Source: Streptomyces sp. NBC_00259
Lineage (GTDB): Bacteria > Actinomycetota > Actinomycetes > Streptomycetales > Streptomycetaceae
DNA length: 64,000 nt
NCBI RefSeq assembly: GCF_036181745.1
Contig: NZ_CP108080.1
Coordinates: 5,893,501-5,957,500, forward strand
Direction of reading: 5' to 3'
Below are positions 35,641 to 44,216 of this stretch, one piece after another; within the stretch, counting starts at the first letter, position 1, and the number at the start of each line of letters is the position of its first letter. A program made the position numbers and the translations under genes. A model generated the notes under the pieces. The model did not search any database. It saw nothing but the letters and a program-made list of their open reading frames with translations, and had not been told where the DNA came from.

Positions 35641-36495
35641 ATGAACCCCATCCTCACCGCAACCGAACTCGCGAGCGAGTCGGCTGGTCCACGGCCTCCG
35701 GTGCTGCTCGACGTCCGCTGGCAGCTGAGCACGGCCAAGGCGGCCGGTGCCCCTCCCTTCGACGGACGGGCCGCGTACGAGGCCGGGCACATCCCCGGCG
35801 CCGTGTACGTCGACCTCGACTCCGAGCTGGCGGGCCCGCCCGGGGCGGGTGGCCGGCATCCGCTGCCGGACGCGGCGGCCTTCGGCGCGGCGATGCGCCG
35901 CGCGGGCGTGTCGAACGGCGTGCCGGTCGTCGTCTACGACGGCGGCCAGGGCTGGGCCGCGGCGCGGGCGTGGTGGCTGCTGCGGTGGACCGGGCACGCC
36001 GACGTACGGGTCCTGGACGGCGGCCTCGAGGCGTGGGACGGCCCCCTGACGACGGAGGACTCCGCTCCGGAGCCCGGTGACTTCACACCGGTGCCGGGTG
36101 CCCTCCCGCTGCTCGACGCGGACGGTGCGGCGGCGCTGGCCCGTTCCGGGCTGCTGCTGGACGCACGGGCCGCCGAGCGCTACCGGGGCGACGTCGAGCC
36201 GATCGACCGCGTCGGCGGGCACATCCCCGGCGCGGTCTCGGCCCCGACGACCGAGAACGTCATGGCCGGCGCCGCCACCTTCCTGTCGGCGGAGGACCTG
36301 GCGGACCGCTTCAAGCGTCTCGGCGCCATGGACGCCCCCGAGGTCGGCGTCTACTGCGGCTCGGGCGTCTCCGGCGCCCACGAGGTCCTCGCCCTCGCCG
36401 TTGCCGGCATCCCCGCCGCTCTGTACGCGGGCTCGTGGTCGGAATGGTCCTCCGACCCGGCCCGCCCGGTGGCCACGGGTCCTGACCCGCAATAG
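35641..36495 (+). CDS. sseA: Thiosulfate / 3-mercaptopyruvate sulfurtransferase (tandem rhodanese)
   Basis: A 284-residue cytoplasmic enzyme with two rhodanese domains. The first (about 20-125) is inactive and contains AGHIPGAVYVDLDSEL and the WWLLRWTGH signature. The second (about 155-275) carries the catalytic Cys239 in CGSGVSGAHE, repeating the GGHIPGAVSAPT motif. It moves sulfur from thiosulfate or mercaptopyruvate to cyanide or another acceptor. The ATG at 35641 is the first codon compatible with the family N-terminus. The CGSGVSG loop favours mercaptopyruvate-type enzymes, but activity is not certain. Confidence 0.9.
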   Translation: MNPILTATELASESAGPRPPVLLDVRWQLSTAKAAGAPPFDGRAAYEAGHIPGAVYVDLDSELAGPPGAGGRHPLPDAAAFGAAMRRAGVSNGVPVVVYDGGQGWAAARAWWLLRWTGHADVRVLDGGLEAWDGPLTTEDSAPEPGDFTPVPGALPLLDADGAAALARSGLLLDARAAERYRGDVEPIDRVGGHIPGAVSAPTTENVMAGAATFLSAEDLADRFKRLGAMDAPEVGVYCGSGVSGAHEVLALAVAGIPAALYAGSWSEWSSDPARPVATGPDPQ

Positions 36496-36500
36496 CCGGA

Positions 36501-36535
36501 TCGCCGGCCGGGCTCCCGAGGAGCCCGGCCGGCGA
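36501..36535. terminator. Bidirectional terminator between sseA and sepH
   Basis: A perfect 16-base stem (tcgccggccgggctcc and its complement) with a three-base loop lies between convergent genes, six bases after the rhodanese stop. Confidence 0.86.
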
Positions 36536-36569
36536 CCGACGAGGAGGTCGGGGCGGAGCCCCGTACTCC

Positions 36570-37622
36570 CTACTCCTGCTTCTTCCGCCGCGTACCGAAC
36601 ACGATCTCGTCCCAGCTCGGCACCGCGGCCCGCCGCCCCGGGCGGACGCCGTCCGCCTCGGCCTGCCGGTCCGTGGTGCCGGTGAGGCGGTCGCGGTGGC
36701 CGGTGACCGAGCGGGGCATCAGGACGTCCGCGTACGCCGAGCCGGCACCCGCCGATGCCGCAGGGGCGGGCGGCTCCTCGGTCCCGGGCTCCTGGACGGG
36801 CTCGCCGGCGGGCGCCTCCGTGGCGGGCCGGTCGGGAACGACCAGGTCCCCGCGGAAGCTCGGCACCGCCTCCAGCAGGCTGGTCAGCGAGTCCCGCTCG
36901 CTCTCCTCCGGCTCCGGTGCCGGGGCGGCCGGCAGGGGCGCCGGACGGTCCAGTGCACGATCGAGCGCGCGGTCCAGCGGCCGGTCACGGGGCAGCCGGG
37001 CGATGCGCGGCACGAACGGGAAGCTCGGCTCCTGCGAGACGGCGATCGCGTCGTCGGTCTCACCGATCAGCGCCCGCGCCTCGTCGTCGACGGCCTGGAC
37101 GAGCCGCCGCGGCGGGTCGTACGTCCAGCTCGCCGAGTGCGGCTCGCCCGCGACCCGGTAGACCAGCAGCACTTCCCAGGTGCCGTCGTCACGGCGCCAG
37201 GAGTCCCACTGCACGGTGTCCTTCTCGGCGCCGCGCAGCAGCAGGCGCTCCTGCACCGCCTCGCCGAGCTGCGGGCCGGTGTTCTCGCCGGGACGCCGTA
37301 CGGGTGTCTTGCGCGCACGCTCCGCCATGAACGCGCGCTCCGCGAGCACCGGGCCCTCGAAGCGGCGCACCCGCTCGACGGGAATGCCGGCGAGCTGGGC
37401 GACCTCTTCCGCGGAGGCACCCGCGCGTATACGCGCCTGGATGTCGCGGGGGCGGAGATGGCTCTCCACCTCGATCTCGATCTGGCCGAGGCGGGCGCGG
37501 TCGTTGCGGACGGCGGCGCGCAGCCGCTCATCAATCGGAAGCGTGTACTCCGTGCTGTCCGCAGCCTTCAGCACCAGTCGTGTGCCGTCGTTGGAGACGG
37601 CCACGACACGCAGTTCGGGCAT
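36570..37622 (-). CDS. sepH: Septation protein SepH (DUF3071)
   Basis: A 350-residue cell-division regulator. The N-terminal DUF3071 region (about 1-170) contains a helix-turn-helix-like segment (SAEEVAQLAGIPVERVRRFE). The long C-terminal part is Pro/Glu/Arg-rich and disordered and ends in WDEIVFGTRRKKQE. SepH binds FtsZ and promotes assembly of division rings during sporulation in Streptomyces. The HTH-like part is needed for FtsZ interaction rather than for classic transcription control. The ATG at 37622 (MPELRVVAVS) is the known start; an open frame continues 29 codons upstream. Confidence 0.93.
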   Translation of the reverse strand: MPELRVVAVSNDGTRLVLKAADSTEYTLPIDERLRAAVRNDRARLGQIEIEVESHLRPRDIQARIRAGASAEEVAQLAGIPVERVRRFEGPVLAERAFMAERARKTPVRRPGENTGPQLGEAVQERLLLRGAEKDTVQWDSWRRDDGTWEVLLVYRVAGEPHSASWTYDPPRRLVQAVDDEARALIGETDDAIAVSQEPSFPFVPRIARLPRDRPLDRALDRALDRPAPLPAAPAPEPEESERDSLTSLLEAVPSFRGDLVVPDRPATEAPAGEPVQEPGTEEPPAPAASAGAGSAYADVLMPRSVTGHRDRLTGTTDRQAEADGVRPGRRAAVPSWDEIVFGTRRKKQE

Positions 37623-37783
37623 GGGGACCTCCCGGGTGGTGCCTGCCGACGTCACGTGCGTCGCTGCTTCCGCTAGTCGAGTGTGGCCTGCCCGGGTGCA
37701 GCCTGCCACAACCTTGCCGAGTTACCCGGCGTGTCGGGCATGGGCCCTGGATCGCCGTTATGGCACGGTTACCTATTTCGCAA

Positions 37784-37812
37784 CGCAGTGTGACGGACTT
37801 CGTCACGCTGTG
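37784..37812. promoter_or_regulatory. Inverted repeat upstream of sepH
   Basis: A 12-base imperfect inverted repeat with the perfect core gtgacg-gactt-cgtcac lies about 165 bases upstream of sepH in the 468-base gap that separates it from the divergent membrane-protein gene. It could be an operator or a leader hairpin. Confidence 0.3.
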
Positions 37813-38034
37813 CAGCAGGCGACCATGCGATGCCGCGGCGTCGCCGGTTCGAGTGCCGCATTCGGCCCCCTTCCCTGAGGCCGTGCACCCGTGAGAGAGA
37901 CCGGACCCAGGGCTCGCCACAGTACTCCATTCGGGCCATCGGGGTGGACCGGCGCGCCGCCGAACTTGTCGTGGGGGAGGGAAGTTGGGTCGCCCTACCC
38001 CGAATTCGAGGGTGGCAAGCTTCACAGAATTTCC

Positions 38035-38063
38035 CGAATCGGAACTATTCGATTCGCCCATAT
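38035..38063 (+). promoter_or_regulatory. AT-rich promoter-like block with CGAATCG/CGATTCG inverted repeat
   Basis: A seven-base inverted repeat (38035-38041 and 38050-38056) overlaps GGAAC at 38041, which is followed after 18 bases by GTC. ECF sigma factors such as SigE use GGAAC with GTC 16-17 bases downstream, so the spacing is slightly long. It lies 30-50 bases before the membrane-protein start at 38091. Confidence 0.25.
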
Positions 38064-38090
38064 GTCCCTTCTTGTTGCACGGTGGGGTAG

Positions 38091-38984
38091 ATGGGTAAGC
38101 AGAGGCTGGAGATGCATCAGAAGCGGGACAACGGCACGGCACAACAGAAGGAACGGCGGCTCGAACTGAACGTTCCGCAGGTCGCGGGCAGTGCGATCGC
38201 GGCGGTCGCGGCGGCGGTGCTCGCCTCCCAACTCGGCGTCTACGGAACGATCCTCGGCGCCGGGGTGGTGAGCGTCGTGGCCACGTGCGGCGGCTCCGTC
38301 TTCCAGCACCTGTTCAGGCGAACCGGCGAACAGATCCGCGAAGTCACCCATCAGGTGCGCCCCAAGGGCGGTGAGCTGCCGCCCCGTTCGAACGCCTGGC
38401 AGGAGCAGGGTTCCGCGCACGGGGAGTTCGGGGAGGCGGCCACCCACGGCACCCGCGTCCGCGGCTGGAAGAGGTCCCTGCTCGCCGCCGCCGTGGTCTT
38501 CGCCGTGGCGATGATCGGCATCACCGGATACGAACTCGCCTCCGGTCAGGACCTGAGCGGTGGCCGGGGCACCACCGTCGGCACGGCCGTACGCGGTGGC
38601 GGAGGCGGCAACTCCGCTCCGGAGGAGTCCCCTTCGCCCGCCGGCCCCGAGGAGAACGGGGGCGGGGGCGGGGAGAGGCGTACGACCCCGGACGGTGGCT
38701 CCGGCGACCCGGACGGCAACGGCAACGGCTCCGGGAGCGGCACCGGAAGCGGCGGCGGCAGCAGCACCGAACAGGGCGCGGGTACGGACGGTGGTGCCGA
38801 CCCGGGCGGCAGCAGTGGCGGTTCCGGTTCCGCCCCGGGCACGGAGGGCGGCCGGGGCGACGGGGGCGAGGACGAACCCACCCCGACCCCCACCCCCTCC
38901 GCGTCCACCGACGGCGGGACTCCCTCGGAGCCCCCGGCCCCGAAGCCCACGCCCTCCCCGCCCACAGGAGCGGACACGCCTTAG
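38091..38984 (+). CDS. Membrane protein with two hydrophobic segments and a long Gly/Ser/Pro extracellular tail
   Basis: A 297-residue protein. Hydrophobic segments lie at about residues 30-60 (AAVAAAVLASQLGVYGTILG) and 128-148 (LLAAAVVFAVAMIGITGYEL), with a charged loop between them. After the second segment comes a roughly 145-residue tail that is almost only Gly, Ser, Pro, Thr, Asp and Glu, with PTPTPTPS near the end. Topology suggests the tail is outside, spanning the cell wall. No enzyme motif is present. The family is common next to sepH in Streptomyces but its function is unknown to me. It overlaps the convergent oxidase gene by four bases. Confidence 0.75.
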   Translation: MGKQRLEMHQKRDNGTAQQKERRLELNVPQVAGSAIAAVAAAVLASQLGVYGTILGAGVVSVVATCGGSVFQHLFRRTGEQIREVTHQVRPKGGELPPRSNAWQEQGSAHGEFGEAATHGTRVRGWKRSLLAAAVVFAVAMIGITGYELASGQDLSGGRGTTVGTAVRGGGGGNSAPEESPSPAGPEENGGGGGERRTTPDGGSGDPDGNGNGSGSGTGSGGGSSTEQGAGTDGGADPGGSSGGSGSAPGTEGGRGDGGEDEPTPTPTPSASTDGGTPSEPPAPKPTPSPPTGADTP

Positions 38985-40303
38985 GCGCCCAGCACCCGCC
39001 GCAGATAGTCGTTGCCGAACACGCGCTCCGGGTCCAACCGGTCACGCAGCGCCGTGAATTCGCCGAATCGCGGATAGACGCTCTCGAAGTACTCCGCGTC
39101 CCGCGTGTGGATCTTGCCCCAGTGGGGACGGCCGCCGTGCTGGGTCATGATGCGCTCCACCGCGGTGAAGTACGAGCGGTACGGGGTGCCCTTGTACATG
39201 TGCACGGCGATGTACGCGCTCTCGCGGCCCGAGGCCGTGGAGAGCGCGATGTCGTCGGCCGGCGCCGTTCGCACCTCCACCGGGAAGCTGATCCGCAGCG
39301 GGGAGCGGTCGATCATCGCCTTCACCTCGCGCAGTGCCCCGACCGCCGCCTCCCGTGGAAGCGCGTACTCCATCTCGACGAAGCGCACCCGGCGGGGACT
39401 TGTGAAGACCTTGTAGGGAATGTCCGTGTACGTGCGGGCGGACAGGGCACGGCTGGACAGCTTCGCGATCGCGGGGATCGTCGCCGGTACCGCGCGGCCG
39501 ACCGAATTGACCACCTGGAACAGCCCGTTGGAGAGCAGCTCGTCCTCGATCCAGCCACTGACCGCTCCGGGCGGGGCGGCGGGTCCCGCGCTGCGGTTGT
39601 TGCGCTTGGTGTTGCAGTTGCCGGTGTGCGGGAACCAGTAGAACTCGAAGTGCTCGTTCTCCGCGTGCAGCTCGTCGAACTCCGCCGTGACCCGGTCGAA
39701 GGTCATCGGCTCCTCGCGGGCCGCCAGCAGGAACAGCGGCTCCACGGCGAAGGTGATCGCGCTGACCACCCCCAGCGCACCGAGGCCGATCCGGGCCGCG
39801 GCGAAGACCTCCGGATTCTCCTTCTCGGAGCAGGTCAGCACCGAACCGTCGGCCGTGATCAGCTCGAGGCCCCTGATCTGCGCCGCGATCGAGGCCGAGT
39901 CGCGGCCCGTGCCGTGCGTCCCCGTGCTCGTCGCGCCCGCGACGGTCTGCTCCATGATGTCGCCCATGTTCGTGAGCGACAGGTCCTCACGGGCGAGCGC
40001 GGTGTTCAGCCGCTTCAGCGGCGTACCGGCCTCGACGGTCACCGTCATCGCCGTACGGTCGATCTCCCGTATGCCGGTGAGCAGATCGGGCCTGACCAGT
40101 ACGCCGTCGGTCGCGGCGATCGCGGTGAACGAGTGGCCCGTACCGACCGTCTTCACCCGCAGACCGTCCTCGGCGGCCCGGCGCACGGCCTCGGCCAGTT
40201 CGGCCGCCGAGGCGGGGGTGACCTCCCGCACCGGGTGCGACGTCACCGTACCCGCCCAGTTACGCCACGCGTTCTCCGTCGTGGTCCTGGATGTGCTCGT
40301 CAT
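38981..40303 (-). CDS. FAD-binding aldonolactone/alditol oxidase-like protein
   Basis: A 440-residue oxidoreductase of the D-arabinono-1,4-lactone / L-gulonolactone oxidase family. The FAD_binding_4 domain contains GTGHSF, whose histidine is the covalent flavin attachment site in alditol oxidases, and THGTG. The C-terminal ALO domain has the typical PHWGKIH. It should oxidise a sugar acid lactone or polyol with oxygen or a cytochrome as acceptor. The ATG at 40303 lies 44 bases inside the end of the upstream MFS transporter gene, so both are translated from one transcript. This pairing hints that the transporter moves the substrate or product. Confidence 0.87.
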   Translation of the reverse strand: MTSTSRTTTENAWRNWAGTVTSHPVREVTPASAAELAEAVRRAAEDGLRVKTVGTGHSFTAIAATDGVLVRPDLLTGIREIDRTAMTVTVEAGTPLKRLNTALAREDLSLTNMGDIMEQTVAGATSTGTHGTGRDSASIAAQIRGLELITADGSVLTCSEKENPEVFAAARIGLGALGVVSAITFAVEPLFLLAAREEPMTFDRVTAEFDELHAENEHFEFYWFPHTGNCNTKRNNRSAGPAAPPGAVSGWIEDELLSNGLFQVVNSVGRAVPATIPAIAKLSSRALSARTYTDIPYKVFTSPRRVRFVEMEYALPREAAVGALREVKAMIDRSPLRISFPVEVRTAPADDIALSTASGRESAYIAVHMYKGTPYRSYFTAVERIMTQHGGRPHWGKIHTRDAEYFESVYPRFGEFTALRDRLDPERVFGNDYLRRVLGA

Positions 40304-41504
40304 CCCGCCCCTCCCGCGTCGGCACCGGCTCGCGCAGCCGGCGATACCCCAGGACCGCGACCACGACCGCGAGCGCTCCCGCCACCGCGGGCACCGCGTA
40401 CGCGGCACCGGCCCCGTACTCGTCCACCATCCATCCTGAGGCCGACAGGCCGAGCGAGACGCCGACCGCGAGTCCGGTACCGGTCCAGGTCATGCCCTCG
40501 GTCAGTCTGGTGCGTGGTACGTGTGCCTCGACGAGGGCCATCGTCGTCACCATCGTCGGCGCGATGGCCAGGCCCGCGACAAAGAGCGCCACGGCCAGGA
40601 CCACGAGATTCCCGGCCAGTTGGAGGGGGATCATACTCACGGCCATCGCGCAGACACCCACTACCCACCTGCGGGCCGGCTCACCCTTGAGGTGGAGCAG
40701 CCCGAAGACCGCTCCGGCCAGGCAGGAGCCCAGCGCGTACACCGCGAGCACCAGGCTCGCCGCCGCCTTGCTGCCCTGCTCCTCGGCGAAGGCCACCGTC
40801 ACCACGTCCACCGAGCCGAAGATCGCGCCGGTCGCGACGAAGGTGCCCACGAGGACCTGCAGACCGGGGGAGCGGAGCGCGGAACCGCCGCTGTCCTGTG
40901 CGCGCGGATGCGGCACGGGTTCGGTGGCGCGCTGGGCCGTCAGCCACAGGACGCCGATCACGAGGAACGCGGTGGCCAGCAGCGGCCCCGCCTCCGGGAA
41001 CCACACCGTGGACAGCCCGATGGAGATGATCGGGCCGACGATGAAGCACACCTCGTCGGCGATCGACTCGAAGGCGTACGCCGTGTGCAGTTCGCGCCGC
41101 GAGCCCTGGTAGATCTCCGCCCAGCGGGCCCGGGTCATCGCGCCGACGGCGGGGATACAGCCGGCGCAGGCGGTGAACACGAAGAGCAGCCAGCTGGGTG
41201 CGCCCTGCTGGGCGCACACGAGCAGTCCCGTGACCGCTGCCACCGAGACCAGCAGGGCGGGGCGGAGCACCCGGCGCTGCCCGTGCCGGTCGACCAGCCG
41301 GGACACCTGGGGGCCGAGGACGGCCGCCGAGAGCGCGAGCGTCGCGGAGAGCCAGCCGGCGAGGCTGTAGCGCCCGGTCAGCTGGGACACCATGGCCACG
41401 ATGCCGACGCCCATCATGGACAGCGGCATGCGGCCGAAGAAGCCGGCGGCGGAGAACGCCACGGTGCCGGGGGCCGCGAATATCGCGCGGTAGGGACTGG
41501 GCAA
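40260..41504 (-). CDS. Major facilitator superfamily transporter
   Basis: A 414-residue membrane protein with about 12 hydrophobic segments. The loop 2-3 motif is RLVDRHGQRRVLRP and a charged central loop lies near residues 195-215. The MFS_1 drug:proton exporter type is the best guess, but the substrate is unknown. The start is a TTG at 41504 preceded by ggag; no ATG or GTG lies in a suitable place. A candidate iron-regulator box sits 46-64 bases upstream in the region shared with the divergent ferrochelatase gene, so the transporter may be iron-controlled. Confidence 0.88.
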   Translation of the reverse strand: MPSPYRAIFAAPGTVAFSAAGFFGRMPLSMMGVGIVAMVSQLTGRYSLAGWLSATLALSAAVLGPQVSRLVDRHGQRRVLRPALLVSVAAVTGLLVCAQQGAPSWLLFVFTACAGCIPAVGAMTRARWAEIYQGSRRELHTAYAFESIADEVCFIVGPIISIGLSTVWFPEAGPLLATAFLVIGVLWLTAQRATEPVPHPRAQDSGGSALRSPGLQVLVGTFVATGAIFGSVDVVTVAFAEEQGSKAAASLVLAVYALGSCLAGAVFGLLHLKGEPARRWVVGVCAMAVSMIPLQLAGNLVVLAVALFVAGLAIAPTMVTTMALVEAHVPRTRLTEGMTWTGTGLAVGVSLGLSASGWMVDEYGAGAAYAVPAVAGALAVVVAVLGYRRLREPVPTREGRDDEHIQDHDGERVA

Positions 41505-41549
41505 GAGGGCGCTCCGTAAGGAATGTGATCGGCCGGAACAGCTTACGGG

Positions 41550-41568
41550 TTAGGTAAGCCTTACTCCA
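41550..41568. promoter_or_regulatory. Candidate iron box (DmdR/IdeR-type) between the MFS and ferrochelatase genes
   Basis: TTAGGTAAGCCTTACTCCA matches the actinobacterial iron-box consensus TTAGGTTAGGCTCACCTAA at about 13 of 19 positions, with the left half TTAGGT intact and a gtaagCcttac palindrome at the centre. It is 44-62 bases before the ferrochelatase start and in front of the divergent MFS gene. DmdR1 represses such promoters when iron is plentiful. Confidence 0.6.
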
Positions 41569-41611
41569 ACGCGGTTGCCCGGTTGTCGGACGCTGGTGGG
41601 AGGATCGCACC

Positions 41612-42754
41612 ATGGCCGAACAGCACGACCCCGCTCCCCGCGACCCCGCTCCCTATGACGCCCTGCTGCTCCTCTCGTTCGGCGGGCCCGAGGGCCCGGA
41701 CGACGTGGTCCCCTTCCTGGAGAACGTGACGCGCGGCCGGGGCATCCCCAAGGAGCGCCTCAAGGAAGTCGGTCAGCACTACTTCCGGTTCGGCGGGATC
41801 AGCCCGATCAACGACCAGAACCGGGCGTTGCTCGACGCGCTCCGCAAGGACTTCGCGGGCGCCGGCCTCGACCTGCCGGTCTACTGGGGCAACCGGAACT
41901 GGGCGCCCTATCTGACCGACACCCTGCGGGAGATGGTCATGGACGGGCGGCGGCGGGTGGCGGTGCTCGCGACCAGTGCCTACGCCTCGTACTCGGGCTG
42001 CCGGCAGTACCGCGAGAACCTCGCGGACGCGCTCTCCGCGCTGGAGGCCGAGCGACTGCCGCTGCCGAGGGTCGACAAGCTGCGGCACTACTTCAACCAC
42101 CCGGGCTTCGTCGGCCCCATGGTCGACGGTGTGCTCGCCTCGCTCGCCGACCTGCCGGAGGACGTGCGGGCGGGGGCGCGGCTGGCCTTCACCACCCACT
42201 CCATCCCGGACGCGGCGGCGGACGCCTCGGGGCCGGTCGCCGAGCACGGCGGCGGCGGAGCGTATGTGAAGCAGCACCTCGACGTGGCACAGGTGATCGT
42301 CGACGCCGTACGGGAGGAGACGGGCGTCTCGTACCCGTGGCGGCTCGTCTACCAGTCGCGCAGCGGCGCACCGCACATCCCGTGGCTGGAGCCCGACATC
42401 TGCGACCACCTGGAGGAGCTGCACGGCGACGGGGTGCCCGCGGTCGTGATGGTGCCGATCGGCTTCGTCTCGGACCATATGGAGGTCCTCTACGACCTGG
42501 ACACCGAGGCCACCGCCAAAGCCGCGGAGCTGGGGCTTGAGGTGCGGCGCTCGGCGACCGTCGGCGCGGACCCGCGGTTCGCGGCCGCCGTCCGTGATCT
42601 GCTGCTGGAGCGTGCGGCGACCGAGCGGGGGAAGGTGGTGGAGCGGTGTGCGCTCGGGGCACTCGGGCCCTCTCACGACCTCTGTCCGATCGGATGCTGC
42701 CCGGCACGGTCCGAGCGTCCGGCGGCGGCCGGCGCGGACAGTCCCTACGCGTAG
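41612..42754 (+). CDS. hemH: Coproporphyrin III ferrochelatase
   Basis: A 380-residue enzyme that inserts ferrous iron into coproporphyrin III in the actinobacterial heme pathway (also called CpfC). Conserved segments include LSFGGPEGPDDVVPFL, NRNWAPYL, TTHSIP with the metal-site histidine, and VPIGFVSDHMEVLYDLD. The C-terminal cysteines (CALG, CPIGCC) are those that bind a [2Fe-2S] cluster in actinobacterial enzymes. The start at 41612 matches the family N-terminus. A possible iron box in its promoter and divergence from a transporter fit iron-dependent control. Confidence 0.93.
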   Translation: MAEQHDPAPRDPAPYDALLLLSFGGPEGPDDVVPFLENVTRGRGIPKERLKEVGQHYFRFGGISPINDQNRALLDALRKDFAGAGLDLPVYWGNRNWAPYLTDTLREMVMDGRRRVAVLATSAYASYSGCRQYRENLADALSALEAERLPLPRVDKLRHYFNHPGFVGPMVDGVLASLADLPEDVRAGARLAFTTHSIPDAAADASGPVAEHGGGGAYVKQHLDVAQVIVDAVREETGVSYPWRLVYQSRSGAPHIPWLEPDICDHLEELHGDGVPAVVMVPIGFVSDHMEVLYDLDTEATAKAAELGLEVRRSATVGADPRFAAAVRDLLLERAATERGKVVERCALGALGPSHDLCPIGCCPARSERPAAAGADSPYA

Positions 42755-42802
42755 CTCCGCAGGTACAGATCCCTACGCGCCGATCCGAACACGGGAGCCC
42801 CG

Positions 42803-43603
42803 GTGACCGACCCCCTGCTCGACGAACTCCTGTCCCTGGCCCTCGAAGCCGCACACAGGGCAGGTGCGCTGCTGCGTGACGGCAGGCCCGACGATCTCGC
42901 CGTCGCCTCGACCAAGTCCAGTCCGATCGACGTGGTCACCGAGATGGACATCGCCGCGGAGAAGCTGATCACCGGCTTTCTGTCCGACGCCCGGCCGGAC
43001 GACGGCTTCCTCGGCGAGGAGGGCGCGTCGGCGGAGGGCACGAGCGGCGTCCGCTGGGTCATCGACCCCCTCGACGGCACGGTGAACTACCTCTACGGCC
43101 TGCCGACATGGGCCGTGTCCATCGCGGCCGAGCGGGACGGCGAGAGGGTCGTCGGCGTCGTCGAGGTGCCCATGCGGGGCGAGACGTACCGGGCCGTGCT
43201 CGGGCGCGGGGCCCACTGCGGCGACCGGCGGCTGCGGGTCCGGCCCGCGCCGCCGCTGGACCAGGCGCTGGTGTCGACGGGCTTCAACTACGTCCAGTCG
43301 GTACGCAGCCACCAGGCCGACGTCGCCCAGCGGCTCATCCCGCGCCTGCGTGACATCCGGCGCGGCGGCTCCGCCGCAGTCGACCTGTGCGATGTGGCCG
43401 CCGGCCGGCTGGACGGCTACTACGAGCGCGGCCTCCATCCCTGGGACCTCGCCGCCGGCGACCTCATCGCCCGCGAGGCCGGAGCCCTCACCGGCTCCCG
43501 CCCCGGCGAGCCCGCCTCGGGTGACCTGACCGTCGCCGCCTCACCGGGTGTCTTCGCCCCTCTCCAGCGCCTCCTCGACGACCTGGGCGCCTGGCACGAC
43601 TGA
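42803..43603 (+). CDS. Inositol monophosphatase family protein
   Basis: A 266-residue lithium-sensitive-type phosphatase. The metal-binding motif 1 is DPLDGTVNYLYGLP (about residue 85), with the upstream Glu in GEEG; motif 2 is WDLAAGDLIAREAGA near residue 215. It dephosphorylates myo-inositol-1-phosphate, histidinol phosphate or a similar small phosphate ester. Actinomycetes need inositol for mycothiol and phosphatidylinositol, but the sequence alone does not identify the substrate. GTG start at 42803, 48 bases after ferrochelatase, probably the same transcript. Confidence 0.9.
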   Translation: MTDPLLDELLSLALEAAHRAGALLRDGRPDDLAVASTKSSPIDVVTEMDIAAEKLITGFLSDARPDDGFLGEEGASAEGTSGVRWVIDPLDGTVNYLYGLPTWAVSIAAERDGERVVGVVEVPMRGETYRAVLGRGAHCGDRRLRVRPAPPLDQALVSTGFNYVQSVRSHQADVAQRLIPRLRDIRRGGSAAVDLCDVAAGRLDGYYERGLHPWDLAAGDLIAREAGALTGSRPGEPASGDLTVAASPGVFAPLQRLLDDLGAWHD

Positions 43604-43670
43604 TGCCCGCGGGGGCCCCGGGCGGGCTCGGCCCGCGCTGTCGTCGGCGGGAGGAACGGCCCGGGCATGC

Positions 43671-43709
43671 GGAAGGGCCCGGCGCCGTCCCATGGCGCCG
43701 GGCCCTTCC
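43671..43709. terminator. Bidirectional terminator after the inositol phosphatase
   Basis: A perfect 16-base stem ggaagggcccggcgcc / ggcgccgggcccttcc with a seven-base loop between convergent genes. Confidence 0.88.
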
Positions 43710-43717
43710 CGGGGTGG

Positions 43718-43891
43718 TCAGGCGCTGACGGCGCCGACCTCCACGCCGTGCTCCGCGGCGAGGCGATGCAGGTCGTCCAGCTCTTCCTGCTCGACGTCCA
43801 CCAGGAAGTCGTCGCCCGTCTCGCGGGCCCGCGTGAGGTCGGTCTCCGTGGCCTTGATGCGCTGCAGTAGTCCTGCGGTGAATGCGTCCAT
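43718..43891 (-). CDS. 57-residue conserved acidic small protein
   Basis: A short gene with good codon bias that reads MDAFTAGLLQRIKATETDLT at its start and ends HRLAAEHGVEVGAVSA. It is predicted to be one long amphipathic, acidic helix, possibly coiled coil, with no cysteine and no membrane segment. The start is backed by the gagggggc sequence upstream, and a perfect terminator follows the stop by eight bases. It is divergent from cutR (325-base gap). I recognise it as a small protein that accompanies cutRS in streptomycetes, but no function is known to me. Confidence 0.75.
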   Translation of the reverse strand: MDAFTAGLLQRIKATETDLTRARETGDDFLVDVEQEELDDLHRLAAEHGVEVGAVSA

Positions 43892-44100
43892 GGTTGCGCC
43901 CCCTCGTCAGTGGGTCGGTGGCGGGTCGATCACGCCGACCTCTGGGGGACAGAGAGCGGGGTGTGGCAAGCCACATACATGGCGTGATCGCGGGTGTGCA
44001 GTCGTCCTCCCCAGGCCCCTCCTCAGAGAAACCTCAACTCGGCCGTGAATCCCGTGAATTCCTGATGCGCCCGGGGACCGCTCTCCGTCTTACGGCCGGT

Positions 44101-44112
44101 TTACGCGCGTAA
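44101..44112. promoter_or_regulatory. Palindrome TTACGCGCGTAA upstream of cutR
   Basis: A perfect 12-base palindrome, with a further TTACGG half-site ten bases before it (44090-44095), lies about 105 bases upstream of the cutR start in the divergent region. Possible autoregulatory site for CutR or an operator for the small divergent gene. Confidence 0.35.
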
Positions 44113-44216
44113 GGGGCAGGATGGAGGCACACAGTCAGTGCCACAGAAATCGCCACTGACCTTTTCACCTGCCCTGATCACGGAGTCGGGGCAGCCCCAG
44201 AGGAAGGACCAGCCAC

